37,089 nucleotides of DNA from Variovorax sp. WDL1 (GCF_001541225.1 NZ_LMTS01000042.1:20927-58015), one strand, 5' to 3'; shown: positions 23,157-31,519, numbered from the stretch's first letter. Numbers and translations are program-made. The notes: a model not told the origin generated them from the letters alone.

Positions 23157-23684
23157 ATGAGCTTGCAAGACATCGCTGCGGCCTTGCAGCGCGTGGAGGC
23201 GGCGCTGGAGCGCCGCCCCGACATGGGCCTTCACGACGACGCGCCGGCCACCGCACGCTGGCACGGCGGCACGCGCGTCGAATCCAGCCACGCCAACGGC
23301 ACGGCCATGTTGACCGACATGCCGTGCGAGCTCGGCGGCAGCGGCGATCGCATCACGCCCGGCTGGCTGTTCCGCGCCGGCCTCGCGTCCTGCGCAGCCA
23401 CTTCCATTGCCATGTCCGCCGCGGCCGAAGGCATTGCGCTGGGCGCGCTCGAGGTGCGGGTGGGCAGCCGCTCCGACACCCGTGGGCTGCTGGGCCTCGA
23501 GGGTGACGACGGCCAGGAGGTCGACGCCGGGCCGCGTGACATGCAGCTGCAGGTGCGCATCGCGGCCGAGGGAGTTTCGCCGGAGCGTCTGCGCACCCTG
23601 GTCGAGGCCGGCGTGCGGCGCTCCCCCATTCCCAGCGCGACGCGCAACGTGACGCCGCTCGCGCTGCAGATCGAGGTGGAATGA
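23157..23684 (+). CDS. OsmC-family peroxiredoxin-like protein
   Basis: A 175-aa protein of the OsmC/Ohr fold. The conserved Cys is in LFRAGLASCAATSIAMSAA, preceded by GSGDRITPGWL. The other family Cys is probably in TDMPCELGG. Family members reduce organic hydroperoxides with paired Cys, but many OsmC-like proteins with these Cys in other places have no proven substrate. Its stop overlaps the start of the AraC gene (ATGA), so they are coupled and probably coregulated. Confidence 0.88.
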   Translation: MSLQDIAAALQRVEAALERRPDMGLHDDAPATARWHGGTRVESSHANGTAMLTDMPCELGGSGDRITPGWLFRAGLASCAATSIAMSAAAEGIALGALEVRVGSRSDTRGLLGLEGDDGQEVDAGPRDMQLQVRIAAEGVSPERLRTLVEAGVRRSPIPSATRNVTPLALQIEVE

Positions 23685-24658
23685 CCATGGACGCGTTGTC
23701 GGAAGTCCTCCGCGTCGTGCGCCTGGTGGGGGCGATCTTCATCCAGGGCCGCTTCACGGCGCCCTGGTGCTATCTGTCGCCGAGCGCCGACGCCGCCGCG
23801 CCCTTCCTGGAGCCGGGTGCGGAGCGGGTGGTCATCTTCCACCTGATCACCGAAGGCGAATGCTTCGTCGAGCTGGCCGGAGAGCCGCCGGTGCGCCTGG
23901 TGGCCGGCGACGCGGTCGTGTTCCCGCAGGGCGACGCGCACCGCATGACCTCCGAGCCCGGCCTTCCGCCGGCGACCGGCGCGCGCCTCGACGAAGTGCT
24001 GTCGCGCCGCCCGCGGATGCTGGCCTACGGCGGCGGCGGCGCGACCACCCGCCTGATCTGCGGCTACCTTGCCTGCGATGCGCGGCTGGCGCGCCTGCTT
24101 CTCGCAGGCCTGCCGCGGCTCCTGCGCGTGAACGTGCGCGGCTCGAACGCCGGCATCTGGCTCGAAAGCTCGGTCCGCTACGCGCTGGCCGAGGCGCGCT
24201 CGCCGCGCCCCGGCGGCGCCGGCGTGCTGGCGAAGCTGGCCGAGCTGCTGTTCATCGAGGTGCTGCGGCTGTACATGAACGAGCAGGGCGAGGGACGCAC
24301 CGGCTGGCTGGCCGGCATGGGCGACCGCATCGTGGGCAGTGCGCTCACGGCGCTGCACAGCCACCCGGCCCAGGCCTGGACCCTGGAGGAACTGGCGCGC
24401 ACGGCCGGCACTTCGCGCTCGGTGCTGGCCGAGCGCTTCCAGCAGCTGGTGGGCAGCGCGCCCATGCAGTACCTGACCCAGTGGCGCATGCTGCTGGCGG
24501 CCAACCTGCTGTGCCGCAGCAACGCGCCGCTCGCGCGAATCGCCGAGGACGTGGGCTACCAGACCGACACCGCCTTCAGCCGTGCGTTCCGGCGCGAGTA
24601 CGGTTGCCCGCCGGCGGCCTGGCGGCGCAACCGGTCGGCGCAGCCGCAGCTGCACTGA
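23681..24658 (+). CDS. AraC-family transcriptional regulator (cupin_6 sensor)
   Basis: A 325-aa regulator. The N-terminal cupin (about 15-180) has the signature of the AraC cupin_6 group: RFTAPWCYLSPSA, VVIFHLITEGECFVEL, VRLVAGDAVVFPQGDAHRM. The C-terminal AraC DNA-binding unit (about 215-320) has two helix-turn-helices: WTLEELARTAGTSRSVLAER and RIAEDVGYQTDTAFSRAF, then the conserved RREYGCPPAAWRR. ATG at 23681 overlaps the osmC stop; an ATG at 23687 is also possible. Likely regulates its own osmC operon and perhaps the divergent methyltransferases. Effector unknown. Confidence 0.92.
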   Translation: MTMDALSEVLRVVRLVGAIFIQGRFTAPWCYLSPSADAAAPFLEPGAERVVIFHLITEGECFVELAGEPPVRLVAGDAVVFPQGDAHRMTSEPGLPPATGARLDEVLSRRPRMLAYGGGGATTRLICGYLACDARLARLLLAGLPRLLRVNVRGSNAGIWLESSVRYALAEARSPRPGGAGVLAKLAELLFIEVLRLYMNEQGEGRTGWLAGMGDRIVGSALTALHSHPAQAWTLEELARTAGTSRSVLAERFQQLVGSAPMQYLTQWRMLLAANLLCRSNAPLARIAEDVGYQTDTAFSRAFRREYGCPPAAWRRNRSAQPQLH

Positions 24659-24705
24659 GACATCGAGAAGGCTGCACCGAAGCGCAATTGCATCGACCCT
24701 CAATG

Positions 24706-24736
24706 AAAACGCCCGATGAAATTCATCGGGCGTTTG
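24706..24736. terminator. Bidirectional intrinsic terminator
   Basis: AAACGCCCGATG (24707-24718) pairs perfectly with CATCGGGCGTTT (24724-24735) around a 5-base loop. A-rich bases on the left and T on the right suit both strands. It lies 47 bp after the AraC stop and about 76 bp beyond the convergent lipoprotein gene's stop. Confidence 0.85.
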
Positions 24737-24812
24737 TGGAGGGCTTCACCGGCACCCTTTTGAACTTACGGACCTGGGGGAAGAGAGGTCCGTGTCTTCA
24801 GGTTTCCCGCAA

Positions 24813-26384
24813 TCAGCGGGGGCCCCCATCGGAGTAGCACTTTGCAACCTCGAGAGGATTCTGAAAGAGCTCGACGTTGACGTCGTATTCGATCACGCTG
24901 GCGCTCAGGGTCACGGTGCCGTCGCTTGCTGCATCAACGACGGATCTCAGCTTGAGTGGTACATCGCCAGTTGCAACAGCCGGGATGTCGGCAACGTAGT
25001 GACCATTGCTGTTGTCGCGAAGCAGCGTGGCACCATTCAACGTCACGTATGCGTTTCCATAGTTGTTGGCACTCTCGGAGAAACCGAAATCGATCTTCTC
25101 GCCCATCGAAGGGCACAGCTTCAGAGTAACAACGTTCCCTTTGAAGGAATAGTCCTCCTTGTATATGGTGTGCCCCTCGACCGTCGCCAACTGGCGACCT
25201 GGTTGCGTGGCCGTCACCGAAGTCAAGGTCACGGACACAGTCTTGCTGACAGCGGCCAAGTTCGCCGTCGCGCCGAGTGAGAAGGTCAAGGACGTCGTAT
25301 CGGCCTTGAGTGCATTCAGGACAATGCTGGGGCTGGGGTAGTTGTCAGTGTCCCAGGATGCAGATCCAATAGCTGGATTGCTCAGCGTGATGGTCGGTGT
25401 TCGCAGTTCGTCCGAGATCTCATCGTAGGTTTCGGCACTTACCGGAATAACCAGCTTGTTTGTGTAGGGCTGCGTCAAGTCAGCAAGAGAAATTGTCGAC
25501 TTCCGCTTTTCGACGACCAGGTTGCCCGAGACCGTCCCGCCCTCATAGTTGGCACTGGGCACCTGCGTCGCGGTGATGATGGCGGTCCCTGCGGCAAATG
25601 AGGTGAGCGTCCGGCCATCGCTTTCGAGGAACGCGACAGGTGCCCCCGAAATCGACATCATGTTGGAGAGTGCGTACTGGATGGCGCCGGGACTCTTTGT
25701 ACTGGCCTGGAGCAGGGCCGTTGACCTGCCGGCCTCGAGCGTCACTGTGGGCATCGACAGATTCGGCTGAGCCTTCTTGACGGTCAAGAGGATGTTTGCC
25801 CCCACCAACTGAGGGGCGGTCGGGTCAGCCATGTTTGCCGTGATCCAGGAGGTACCGGCGCCTACGATGGTCACCGTGCTGCCGGAAATCGTCGCCACGC
25901 TGGTATTGCTGCTATAGAAGACGAGCGGTGCGCTGATTCCGGACGGGCCGTTCAGCTTGAACGCAGGGTCCCCGAAGGTCCTGAGCACCGGCCCCCAAGG
26001 CACGCCCGGATCAGTGCTCGGAATTCCGGAGATGGGAGCCAGGGGGATGCCGGGGACGGGGGTCGGGGTGGTGCCGGGGCTGCTCGGGGCGGTGGCTGGG
26101 ATGCCGGAGATAGGCGTCAGATCGATGCCGGAGGTGGGAGCGGTGGTACTGCCGGAGGTGCCGCTGGGAGCACTGCTCGGAATGCCGCCGATGGGACTCA
26201 GGATGACGGCCTGCAGGCTGCTCTCCGATCTATCCGAAGAGGCGGCCGCGAAGCCGCCTGCTGCATTGTCTGAACCGCCGCCGCCGCAGGCTGTCAGCAT
26301 CAAGCTCAGGAGCAAAGGCAGGGCGATGCTGCTCGTTTTAGCTGCCTTGAAATGGCGCCTCGTGGCGCCGGGAAAAACCTGCAT
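24813..26384 (-). CDS. Repeat-containing secreted lipoprotein (Ig-like, cell surface)
   Basis: A 523-aa lipoprotein. Residues 1-32 are a signal peptide (arginines at 9-10, hydrophobic core ALPLLLSLML) ending in the lipobox LTAC, with Cys33 the lipidated residue, followed by GGGGSD. Residues about 60-135 hold four imperfect Pro/Gly/Thr-rich units with the core P-I/V-x-G-I-P. After that come beta-rich segments (about 140-400) resembling bacterial Ig-like (BIG_2) domains: FYSSNTSVATISGSTVTIVG, then ITATQVPSANYEGGTVSG, typical of cadherin/Ig fold proteins. The C-terminal 130 residues have two Cys (LKLCPSMG, AKCYSDGG) that may pair. Codon use is clearly less GC-rich than in neighbours. I find no catalytic motif; adhesin or surface display is inferred. 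Confidence 0.85.
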   Translation of the reverse strand: MQVFPGATRRHFKAAKTSSIALPLLLSLMLTACGGGGSDNAAGGFAAASSDRSESSLQAVILSPIGGIPSSAPSGTSGSTTAPTSGIDLTPISGIPATAPSSPGTTPTPVPGIPLAPISGIPSTDPGVPWGPVLRTFGDPAFKLNGPSGISAPLVFYSSNTSVATISGSTVTIVGAGTSWITANMADPTAPQLVGANILLTVKKAQPNLSMPTVTLEAGRSTALLQASTKSPGAIQYALSNMMSISGAPVAFLESDGRTLTSFAAGTAIITATQVPSANYEGGTVSGNLVVEKRKSTISLADLTQPYTNKLVIPVSAETYDEISDELRTPTITLSNPAIGSASWDTDNYPSPSIVLNALKADTTSLTFSLGATANLAAVSKTVSVTLTSVTATQPGRQLATVEGHTIYKEDYSFKGNVVTLKLCPSMGEKIDFGFSESANNYGNAYVTLNGATLLRDNSNGHYVADIPAVATGDVPLKLRSVVDAASDGTVTLSASVIEYDVNVELFQNPLEVAKCYSDGGPR

Positions 26385-26640
26385 GTCCGAACCCCTTTTA
26401 GAAGATGAGCCGACCAGCAAGCGTAGAGAACCACCTCCACGACAACCACCATCAGGCGCTTCTGGTCAAGAGCGGGGATTCTATTTTTTACAACTGATCA
26501 GAATTCTGATGAATTCTTCACATCAGGATGCGTTTTCTGCGGGGCACGCGCTCGCAAAGCAAGCCGGGAGGAACCATTGAGCGGCGTGTACGCCGGTGCC
26601 GGCGCAAGGTCCCGCCGACGCCGATGGAGCCGACCGCCGC
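26385..26640. other. AT-rich upstream region of the lipoprotein gene
   Basis: 256 bp without a coding-like frame. The part at 26475-26530 is conspicuously AT-rich and contains the palindrome described below. It is the upstream promoter region of the lipoprotein gene, and also the region just downstream of the 91-aa gene. Confidence 0.5.
26497..26510. promoter_or_regulatory. Perfect 14-bp palindrome upstream of the lipoprotein (candidate operator)
   Basis: ATCAGAATTCTGAT is a perfect palindrome 113 bp upstream of the lipoprotein ATG. It lies in an AT-rich block beside a partial direct repeat (GAATTCTGAT / GAATTCTTCA). It fits a homodimeric regulator's site, but the regulator is unknown. Confidence 0.4.
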
Positions 26641-26916
26641 TCAGGCCAGCTGAAAATGCTGCTCGATGCGTTGCGCCACCCGCCTGGAATGGCGGCGCAG
26701 CGCGTCGACGGGGTAGGAGCCGAGGAAGAGGCCGTCCACGTTGAGCTCGACGCTCGAAAAGAAGGAGCCCAGCGAAGCACCGGCGTCGTACAGGCAGAAC
26801 GCCAGCGAATCGAATGTGCCGCTGTCGCCCGCCGGCCCCGCGCCGGCGAGGAAGGCGCTGATGCGGTAGGTGAAGGCGTGCGATCCGACGCGTTGGATTT
26901 CGACCAGGGGCTTCAT
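26641..26916 (-). CDS. Hypothetical 91-aa protein
   Basis: I do not recognise a named family. The frame from ATG 26914-26916 reads MKPLVEIQRVGSHAFTYRIS and has balanced, protein-like composition with alternating hydrophobic residues, suggesting a small beta-rich fold. FDSLAFCLYDAGASLGSFF and VELNVDGLFLG follow; the end (DALRRHSRRVAQRIEQHF) looks helical and basic. There is no signal peptide. No clear ribosome site precedes the ATG. The open frame continues upstream, but that part is the antisense shadow of the response regulator. It is divergent from the response regulator across 169 bp. Confidence 0.55.
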   Translation of the reverse strand: MKPLVEIQRVGSHAFTYRISAFLAGAGPAGDSGTFDSLAFCLYDAGASLGSFFSSVELNVDGLFLGSYPVDALRRHSRRVAQRIEQHFQLA

Positions 26917-26993
26917 TCGACTGCAGGCAAAGAGACAGGAGCGTGAATTTGTTGGGAGCTCGATGGTCGCCGCCGCGCCGGTTCGCGTAAATA

Positions 26994-27005
26994 GTCCAAT
27001 TGGAC
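26994..27005. promoter_or_regulatory. 12-bp palindrome before the response regulator (candidate operator)
   Basis: GTCCAATTGGAC is a perfect palindrome, with a TAAATA directly to its left (26988-26993) that could be a -10 element for the + strand. It lies 81 bp before the response-regulator ATG, midway between the divergent genes. It could be an autoregulatory site of the LuxR-type regulator. Confidence 0.35.
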
Positions 27006-27085
27006 CGGCCGCGGGGCGAAGGGACTTGGGCAGAATGGCCGGACGCCCTCCCGCTCCATGCCGCTGCCACCGCTGCCCGCCTTTC

Positions 27086-27700
27086 ATGCTGCCGCCCCGC
27101 ATTCTTCTCGTCGATGACCACGCACTGTTCCGCAACGGGCTGCGCATGGTCCTGACCGCCGGTATCGCGGACCTGGAGGTGGCGGAGGCCGCGTCGCTCG
27201 AGGAGGCCCTGCGCACGTCCATGCAGGAGCCGGCGCTGGTGCTGCTGGACATCCAGCTGCATGGCCTCAACGGGCTGGAAGGCATCGCGCTGGTACGGCG
27301 CAAGTGGCCTCAGGCGCTGGTGGTGATCCTGTCCTCGGAGGTCTCGCCGCACAAGGTGCGGCTGGCGATGGAGCGCGGCGCGTCGGCCTTCGTCTCCAAG
27401 GCCGAACCGGCCGACAGGATCCTGGCCGTGATCGGCCAGCTGCGCCAAGGTCTAACGGTGGCGGCCGATGGAATGCAGGCCGGCGAGGGCGGCGCGGACT
27501 CGCAGCCGCTGCTCACGCCGCGCCAGAGCGAGGTGCTCGACCTGATGTGCCAGGGCCTGTCGAACAAGCTGATAGGCCGGCGGCTCAACCTGTCCGAGAA
27601 CACGGTGCGCGGCCATGTGCAGGCGGTGCTGGCGGCGCTGCAGGTCTCGAGCCGCTCCGAAGCCGGTTTCGCAGCGCGGCAGCGCGGCCTCGTGGCCTGA
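27086..27700 (+). CDS. NarL/FixJ-family response regulator
   Basis: A 204-aa DNA-binding response regulator. The receiver domain (1-120) has the acidic pair D10/D11 (LLVDDHALF) and the phospho-acceptor Asp55 in LVLLDIQLHG, the T/S site in VVILSSEVS, and the Lys in FVSKAEPAD. The LuxR helix-turn-helix (about 143-204) begins LTPRQSEVLDLMCQGLSNKLI, and LSENTVRGHVQAVL is the recognition helix. ATG at 27086-27088 chosen because the beta-1 strand RILLVDD begins at residue 5. The next gene overlaps by one base (TGATG), so it is coupled to the hybrid kinase. Confidence 0.94.
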   Translation: MLPPRILLVDDHALFRNGLRMVLTAGIADLEVAEAASLEEALRTSMQEPALVLLDIQLHGLNGLEGIALVRRKWPQALVVILSSEVSPHKVRLAMERGASAFVSKAEPADRILAVIGQLRQGLTVAADGMQAGEGGADSQPLLTPRQSEVLDLMCQGLSNKLIGRRLNLSENTVRGHVQAVLAALQVSSRSEAGFAARQRGLVA

Positions 27701-29502
27701 TGGTCGACAAGCCGCGCCTGCCGGAGGAGCGCATGCTGGTGGAGCAGCTGCGGCTGCAGCTCGGCAACATCGGCGCATCGGTCATCCCGACCATCCTGCT
27801 GGCGCTGCTGCTGGTCTGGGTGCTCTCCAACGAGACCAACGCGCTCGCGATGCGGGCATGGGCCGGCACCATCATCCTGCTCAAGCTCTACCTCGCGCGG
27901 GACGCGCGGCGCCTGTTGGCCTCCGAGATCAGCCCCGCGAGCGCGCGCCGGCTGCTGGCGCGCAAGATGGTGCTCAACGCCATCGACGGCGTGGCCTGGG
28001 GCTCGTTGGCCTGGGCCGCGCTGGGCACCACCACGTTGGCCGGCAACGTGCTGGTGGTGGCGGTGCTGGCGGGCGTGGCCGGCAGCTCCATGTCGTCCCT
28101 GGCGCCGATCCTGCCGGCCTTCATCGTCTTCGGCACCGCCGAGCTGATCGTGCTGGGAGCCAAGCTGTGGTCCATGGACGATCCGGCCTACGACGCCCTG
28201 GGCGTCGCGGCAATCATCTACACCGCAGCCCTGCTGGGCCAGGCGCGCAACGGCTCGCGCGCGGCGCGCCGCGCCATCGGGCTGCGCTTCGAGAACCTCG
28301 AGCTGATCGAGCGCCTGCGCATCGAGACCGAGCATGCCCAGGCCGCGCACCGGGCGGCCGAGGAGGCCAACCTCGCCAAGTCCCGCTTCCTTGCCGCCGC
28401 CAGCCACGACCTGCGCCAGCCCATTCATGCCCAGGGCCTGTTCCTCGAGGTGCTGTCACGCACCAAGCTCTCGGCCGACCAGTACGACGTGCTGGCCAAT
28501 GCGCGCGCCACCTGGCAGGCCTCGGCCGAGATGCTCGACACGCTGCTGGACTTCTCGCGCATCGAAGCCGGCGTGGTGGAGCCGCAGGCGCAGGTCTTCC
28601 CGCTGCAGCCGATGCTCAACAAGATCGAGAACGAGCTGGCGCCCCAGGCCGATGCCAAGGGCATCGTCTACCGCTCGCGCGAAACCCATGCGGCCGTGCG
28701 CTCCGATCCGGCGCTGGTGGCGCTGATCCTGCGCAACCTGGTGTCGAACGCGATCCGCTACACCGAGCAGGGCGGCGTGCTGGTTGCCTGCCGCGCGCGC
28801 GGGGAGCAGGTGCTGCTCGAGGTGTGGGACACCGGCATCGGCATCGAGCCCGCGCAGCACCAGGCGATCTTTCGCGAGTTCCACCAGCTCGGCAACGCCG
28901 AGCGCGACCGCCGCAAGGGGCTGGGCCTGGGCCTGGCGATTGCGCAGGGCCTGGCGCGGGCGCTGGGCCAGGAACTCTCGCTGGTGTCGGTGCCGGGGCG
29001 CGGCAGCGTGTTCAGGCTCACCCTGCCCGCGGCACGCGCCGGTGTGGTCGCCGACGAGGGTGCCGAGGCATTGCCGGCGCCCGCACGGGTGTTCGATCTG
29101 CGCGTGCTGGTGATCGACGACGACGAGTCGGTGCGCACGGGCATGCGCCAGCTGCTCGGCGCCTGGGGCTGCGCCTGCGACGTGGCCGATTCGATCGAGG
29201 AGGCGCAGGCGCTGGCGCGTGCGCACCGGCCGGGCCTGGTGATCAGCGACTACCGGCTGCGCGAGCTGCGCACCGGCGCCGAGGCCATCGCGGCCTTACG
29301 CTCGGAGTTCGGCGCGAGCCTGCCGGCGCTGCTGATCACCGGCGACACCGCCCCGCAGCGCCTGCGCGAAGCGCGCGCGAGCGGCGTGCCGCTGCTGCAC
29401 AAGCCGGTGCTGCCGCGCCAGCTGTATCGCGCGATGACCGCGGTGCTGAACGGGCGCGAGCTCGATTCGTCCTTCGCGGCGCTCGAGGCGCGGCGGGCCT
29501 GA
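27700..29502 (+). CDS. Hybrid sensor histidine kinase with C-terminal receiver
   Basis: A 600-aa inner-membrane kinase. Residues about 25-205 hold five or six hydrophobic helices with no periplasmic domain of note. A coiled linker (about 205-230) precedes the HisKA domain with phospho-His236 in LAAASHDLRQPIHAQGLFLE. The ATPase domain follows: N-box LRNLVSNAIRYTEQGG, G1 EVWDTGIGI, then GLGLGLAIAQGLA. The C-terminal receiver (about 465-590) has acidic residues in VLVIDDDESV, phospho-Asp517 in LVISDYRL and Lys in LLHKPVLP. The DLRQP box places it with the PAS-free, quorum/antibiotic-tolerance-type hybrid kinases often paired with a LuxR regulator. The upstream regulator is the likely partner. 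Confidence 0.94.
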   Translation: MVDKPRLPEERMLVEQLRLQLGNIGASVIPTILLALLLVWVLSNETNALAMRAWAGTIILLKLYLARDARRLLASEISPASARRLLARKMVLNAIDGVAWGSLAWAALGTTTLAGNVLVVAVLAGVAGSSMSSLAPILPAFIVFGTAELIVLGAKLWSMDDPAYDALGVAAIIYTAALLGQARNGSRAARRAIGLRFENLELIERLRIETEHAQAAHRAAEEANLAKSRFLAAASHDLRQPIHAQGLFLEVLSRTKLSADQYDVLANARATWQASAEMLDTLLDFSRIEAGVVEPQAQVFPLQPMLNKIENELAPQADAKGIVYRSRETHAAVRSDPALVALILRNLVSNAIRYTEQGGVLVACRARGEQVLLEVWDTGIGIEPAQHQAIFREFHQLGNAERDRRKGLGLGLAIAQGLARALGQELSLVSVPGRGSVFRLTLPAARAGVVADEGAEALPAPARVFDLRVLVIDDDESVRTGMRQLLGAWGCACDVADSIEEAQALARAHRPGLVISDYRLRELRTGAEAIAALRSEFGASLPALLITGDTAPQRLREARASGVPLLHKPVLPRQLYRAMTAVLNGRELDSSFAALEARRA

Positions 29503-29539
29503 GGCAGCATGCTTCGGCCCCCGCCTCGTCGACGAACTG

Positions 29540-31222
29540 TCAGTCGTTGCGCGGGGGGTGGTCGAGAATTCCGAAAGGGTTGTGACCGATCAGGCAGCGC
29601 ACGCCCGCACCCGTGCTCCGGGCATAGCCCGCACCATCGGTAGGCTCATCGTCCTCATCGGACAGCATCAACTCGGCGTACGCGACCTCGAGGCCGTGTT
29701 CCTTGCACCGGTCTTCAACGTACTTGCGGTGCTCGGGGACGGCATTGCTCATCGCCACCAGGTACTGGTTCGGTTGTCCGGGACTGCCCTCGACCAACAC
29801 GCCGTTGGTAAAGGTCGACAACGCGCGCGGGTAGTTCCCGTTCTTCATCTTCTCAGCGTAGAGCAAGCCGCACCACTTCGACACCGGATATCCGGTGGAT
29901 GCCAGCAGGTCGCTGCTGTGGTCGACGAAGCTGTGTTCGAGCTCGATGGCCATCTTCTTGTTGGCCTCGAGCAGAGTGTCGAAGGGCTCCTGGCCGAGCC
30001 GCGCGATCAACGCGTCCCGGTTGTCGGTCAGGAAGGTCACCGCCTCGTCGAAACTGTGGATCATCCAGCGGTCGCCCAAGAAGCTGACGTGCAGATCAAT
30101 ATGGAAGAAGATCTGCGGCAGCACAACGACCTCGCTGCCGAGAACGTGGCGCATCTTTCCGAGCGATTGTTCACGCGCTTGCTCCGAGGTGCGATCGGGA
30201 AGCGATTCCTCGCCAACGACGCAGGTCCCGTTCGGAAGGACGAAGACGTTGCCGCCCTCCATGAAGAAGTGGCTGCTCTCGAAATGCAGCTGCGGCATCT
30301 GGCTGTCGGTCGCGTAGACGCGGCCGGAGTCCAACCTGTCTTCGCGTACCTCGGACGGCATCACCGTGTACTTGCCCCCCGGTTGGTCCAGGCCCGCCTT
30401 GAACCACGCGTCGCGCATGAAGTGCAATCTGTTCTTGTATGGGGCCGTCTCGTTGGGCAGCACATGGGTTCGTTTGCGGAGGTCGTGAGGCAGCTTCAGC
30501 ACCGAGGTCGTGACGAGGACATCGCCCGGCCGGATCATTTCGTCGGGGTGCCTGAGGGAACTCGGCAGCATCTCCTCAGGCAGCGCTGTCTTTCCGTTGA
30601 CGAAGCATTTGCGGAACCGGACCTCGTTCAGGCGCGCGTTCGCCAGGTTCGTCCCGAAGAGGTTCGTGTCGGAGAAGCTGGTGCCCGTGCAATCCGCATG
30701 CTCGAGACTGGCGCCTTGCAGGCTGCACTGGAGCAGCGTCACGCCTTGCAGATCCGCGCCTCGCAGATCGCTGCCGCTCAGGTCGAGCTTTGCGAAGCAA
30801 AGGCCATCCGCGGAGGAGGAGGACTGCGCCAGCACGCGAACCGTAGCGCAGCCGAAGCTGGCCGAATCCTCTGCGTCCTCAAGGACAACATGCACCAGTG
30901 CGTTGCCGTCGCGAGTCGATAAGGATGTGATCTGCGCGGCACCTCCGTTCACCTTTACCGTGGCGGTCGGGCGGGCACGCTGGAGCGCATCGCACAGGGC
31001 GTCGGCCAAGATCGCGTGATCGGGCGGCGCCAAGCCGCGCTCGCGGGTCTGTTCTACCAGGCGATCGGCGAGTAGCGTGCCGGCGGCCTGTCTGGCGGAT
31101 GGGTCTTGGGCGAGGTCGCCAATGACGACGGCCGGACCGACGACGCCAGCGGCGGTCCGTGATGGCCTGACCGTCTTCTGGTAGTCAAGTCTCGCGGCTG
31201 GAGCGACAGAGTTGGTTCTCAT
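29540..31222 (-). CDS. Pentapeptide-repeat protein with arginine-deiminase-type (GME superfamily) domain
   Basis: A 560-aa protein of unknown role; I recognise two parts. Residues about 145-205 are pentapeptide repeats (AKLDLSGSDLRGADLQGV, then further A(D/N)LxG-type units), which build a beta-helix. Residues about 230-555 fit the five-bladed deiminase fold of peptidyl-arginine, agmatine and arginine deiminases. The catalytic set is in the expected order: Asp306 (YATDSQMP), Glu322 (FMEGGNVFVLPNG), His374 and Asp376 (FHIDLHVSFLG), Cys543 (GAGVRCLIGHN). The domain most resembles the PAD/agmatine-deiminase branch, which converts a guanidine group to a ureido group and ammonia. The N-terminal 60 residues are low in charge and Ser/Ala rich, with no Sec signal. 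It is less GC-rich than the neighbours and stands alone between unrelated genes, suggesting acquisition. Effector, toxin or metabolic enzyme are all possible. Confidence 0.8.
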   Translation of the reverse strand: MRTNSVAPAARLDYQKTVRPSRTAAGVVGPAVVIGDLAQDPSARQAAGTLLADRLVEQTRERGLAPPDHAILADALCDALQRARPTATVKVNGGAAQITSLSTRDGNALVHVVLEDAEDSASFGCATVRVLAQSSSSADGLCFAKLDLSGSDLRGADLQGVTLLQCSLQGASLEHADCTGTSFSDTNLFGTNLANARLNEVRFRKCFVNGKTALPEEMLPSSLRHPDEMIRPGDVLVTTSVLKLPHDLRKRTHVLPNETAPYKNRLHFMRDAWFKAGLDQPGGKYTVMPSEVREDRLDSGRVYATDSQMPQLHFESSHFFMEGGNVFVLPNGTCVVGEESLPDRTSEQAREQSLGKMRHVLGSEVVVLPQIFFHIDLHVSFLGDRWMIHSFDEAVTFLTDNRDALIARLGQEPFDTLLEANKKMAIELEHSFVDHSSDLLASTGYPVSKWCGLLYAEKMKNGNYPRALSTFTNGVLVEGSPGQPNQYLVAMSNAVPEHRKYVEDRCKEHGLEVAYAELMLSDEDDEPTDGAGYARSTGAGVRCLIGHNPFGILDHPPRND

Positions 31223-31519
31223 CGTTTGTGGACAGCTTCGCTTGCTGAAGAGGGCGACCCGCCCACGCTTTCAGCCGCTGGCTGTCATGACGCTTGACGA
31301 ATCGACGTGGAAGTCGTGAGAAATTCTCGGAGAGCCCCCACGGCCAGGAGTCAGCAACAAACAAAATGTCAGGAACCGAACTCAACGCACGCTGTGAAAG
31401 CAGACAAACTGCACGCTGATGCAATCAGGCTCCATTCGTGCGCAACGCACCCCAAAGACGACCGCCTGGACGGCTCGAATCGATCGTCCACGGTAGAGGG
31501 TCGGCCGCGAAACGCTGCT
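31223..31519. other. Intergenic region upstream of the deiminase gene
   Basis: 297 bp with no supported coding frame. It contains the deiminase promoter on the minus strand and the downstream end of the small lipoprotein gene. I looked for a TTCG-N16-TTCG (hrp-type) box on the minus strand and found none with correct spacing. I see no clear -10/-35 pair. Confidence 0.4.

Noticed and set aside
31223..31420. A type III secretion hrp-box (TTCG-N16-TTCG) upstream of the deiminase
   Set aside because: CGAA words on the + strand occur at 31298, 31377 and 31476; none are spaced 20 bp apart.
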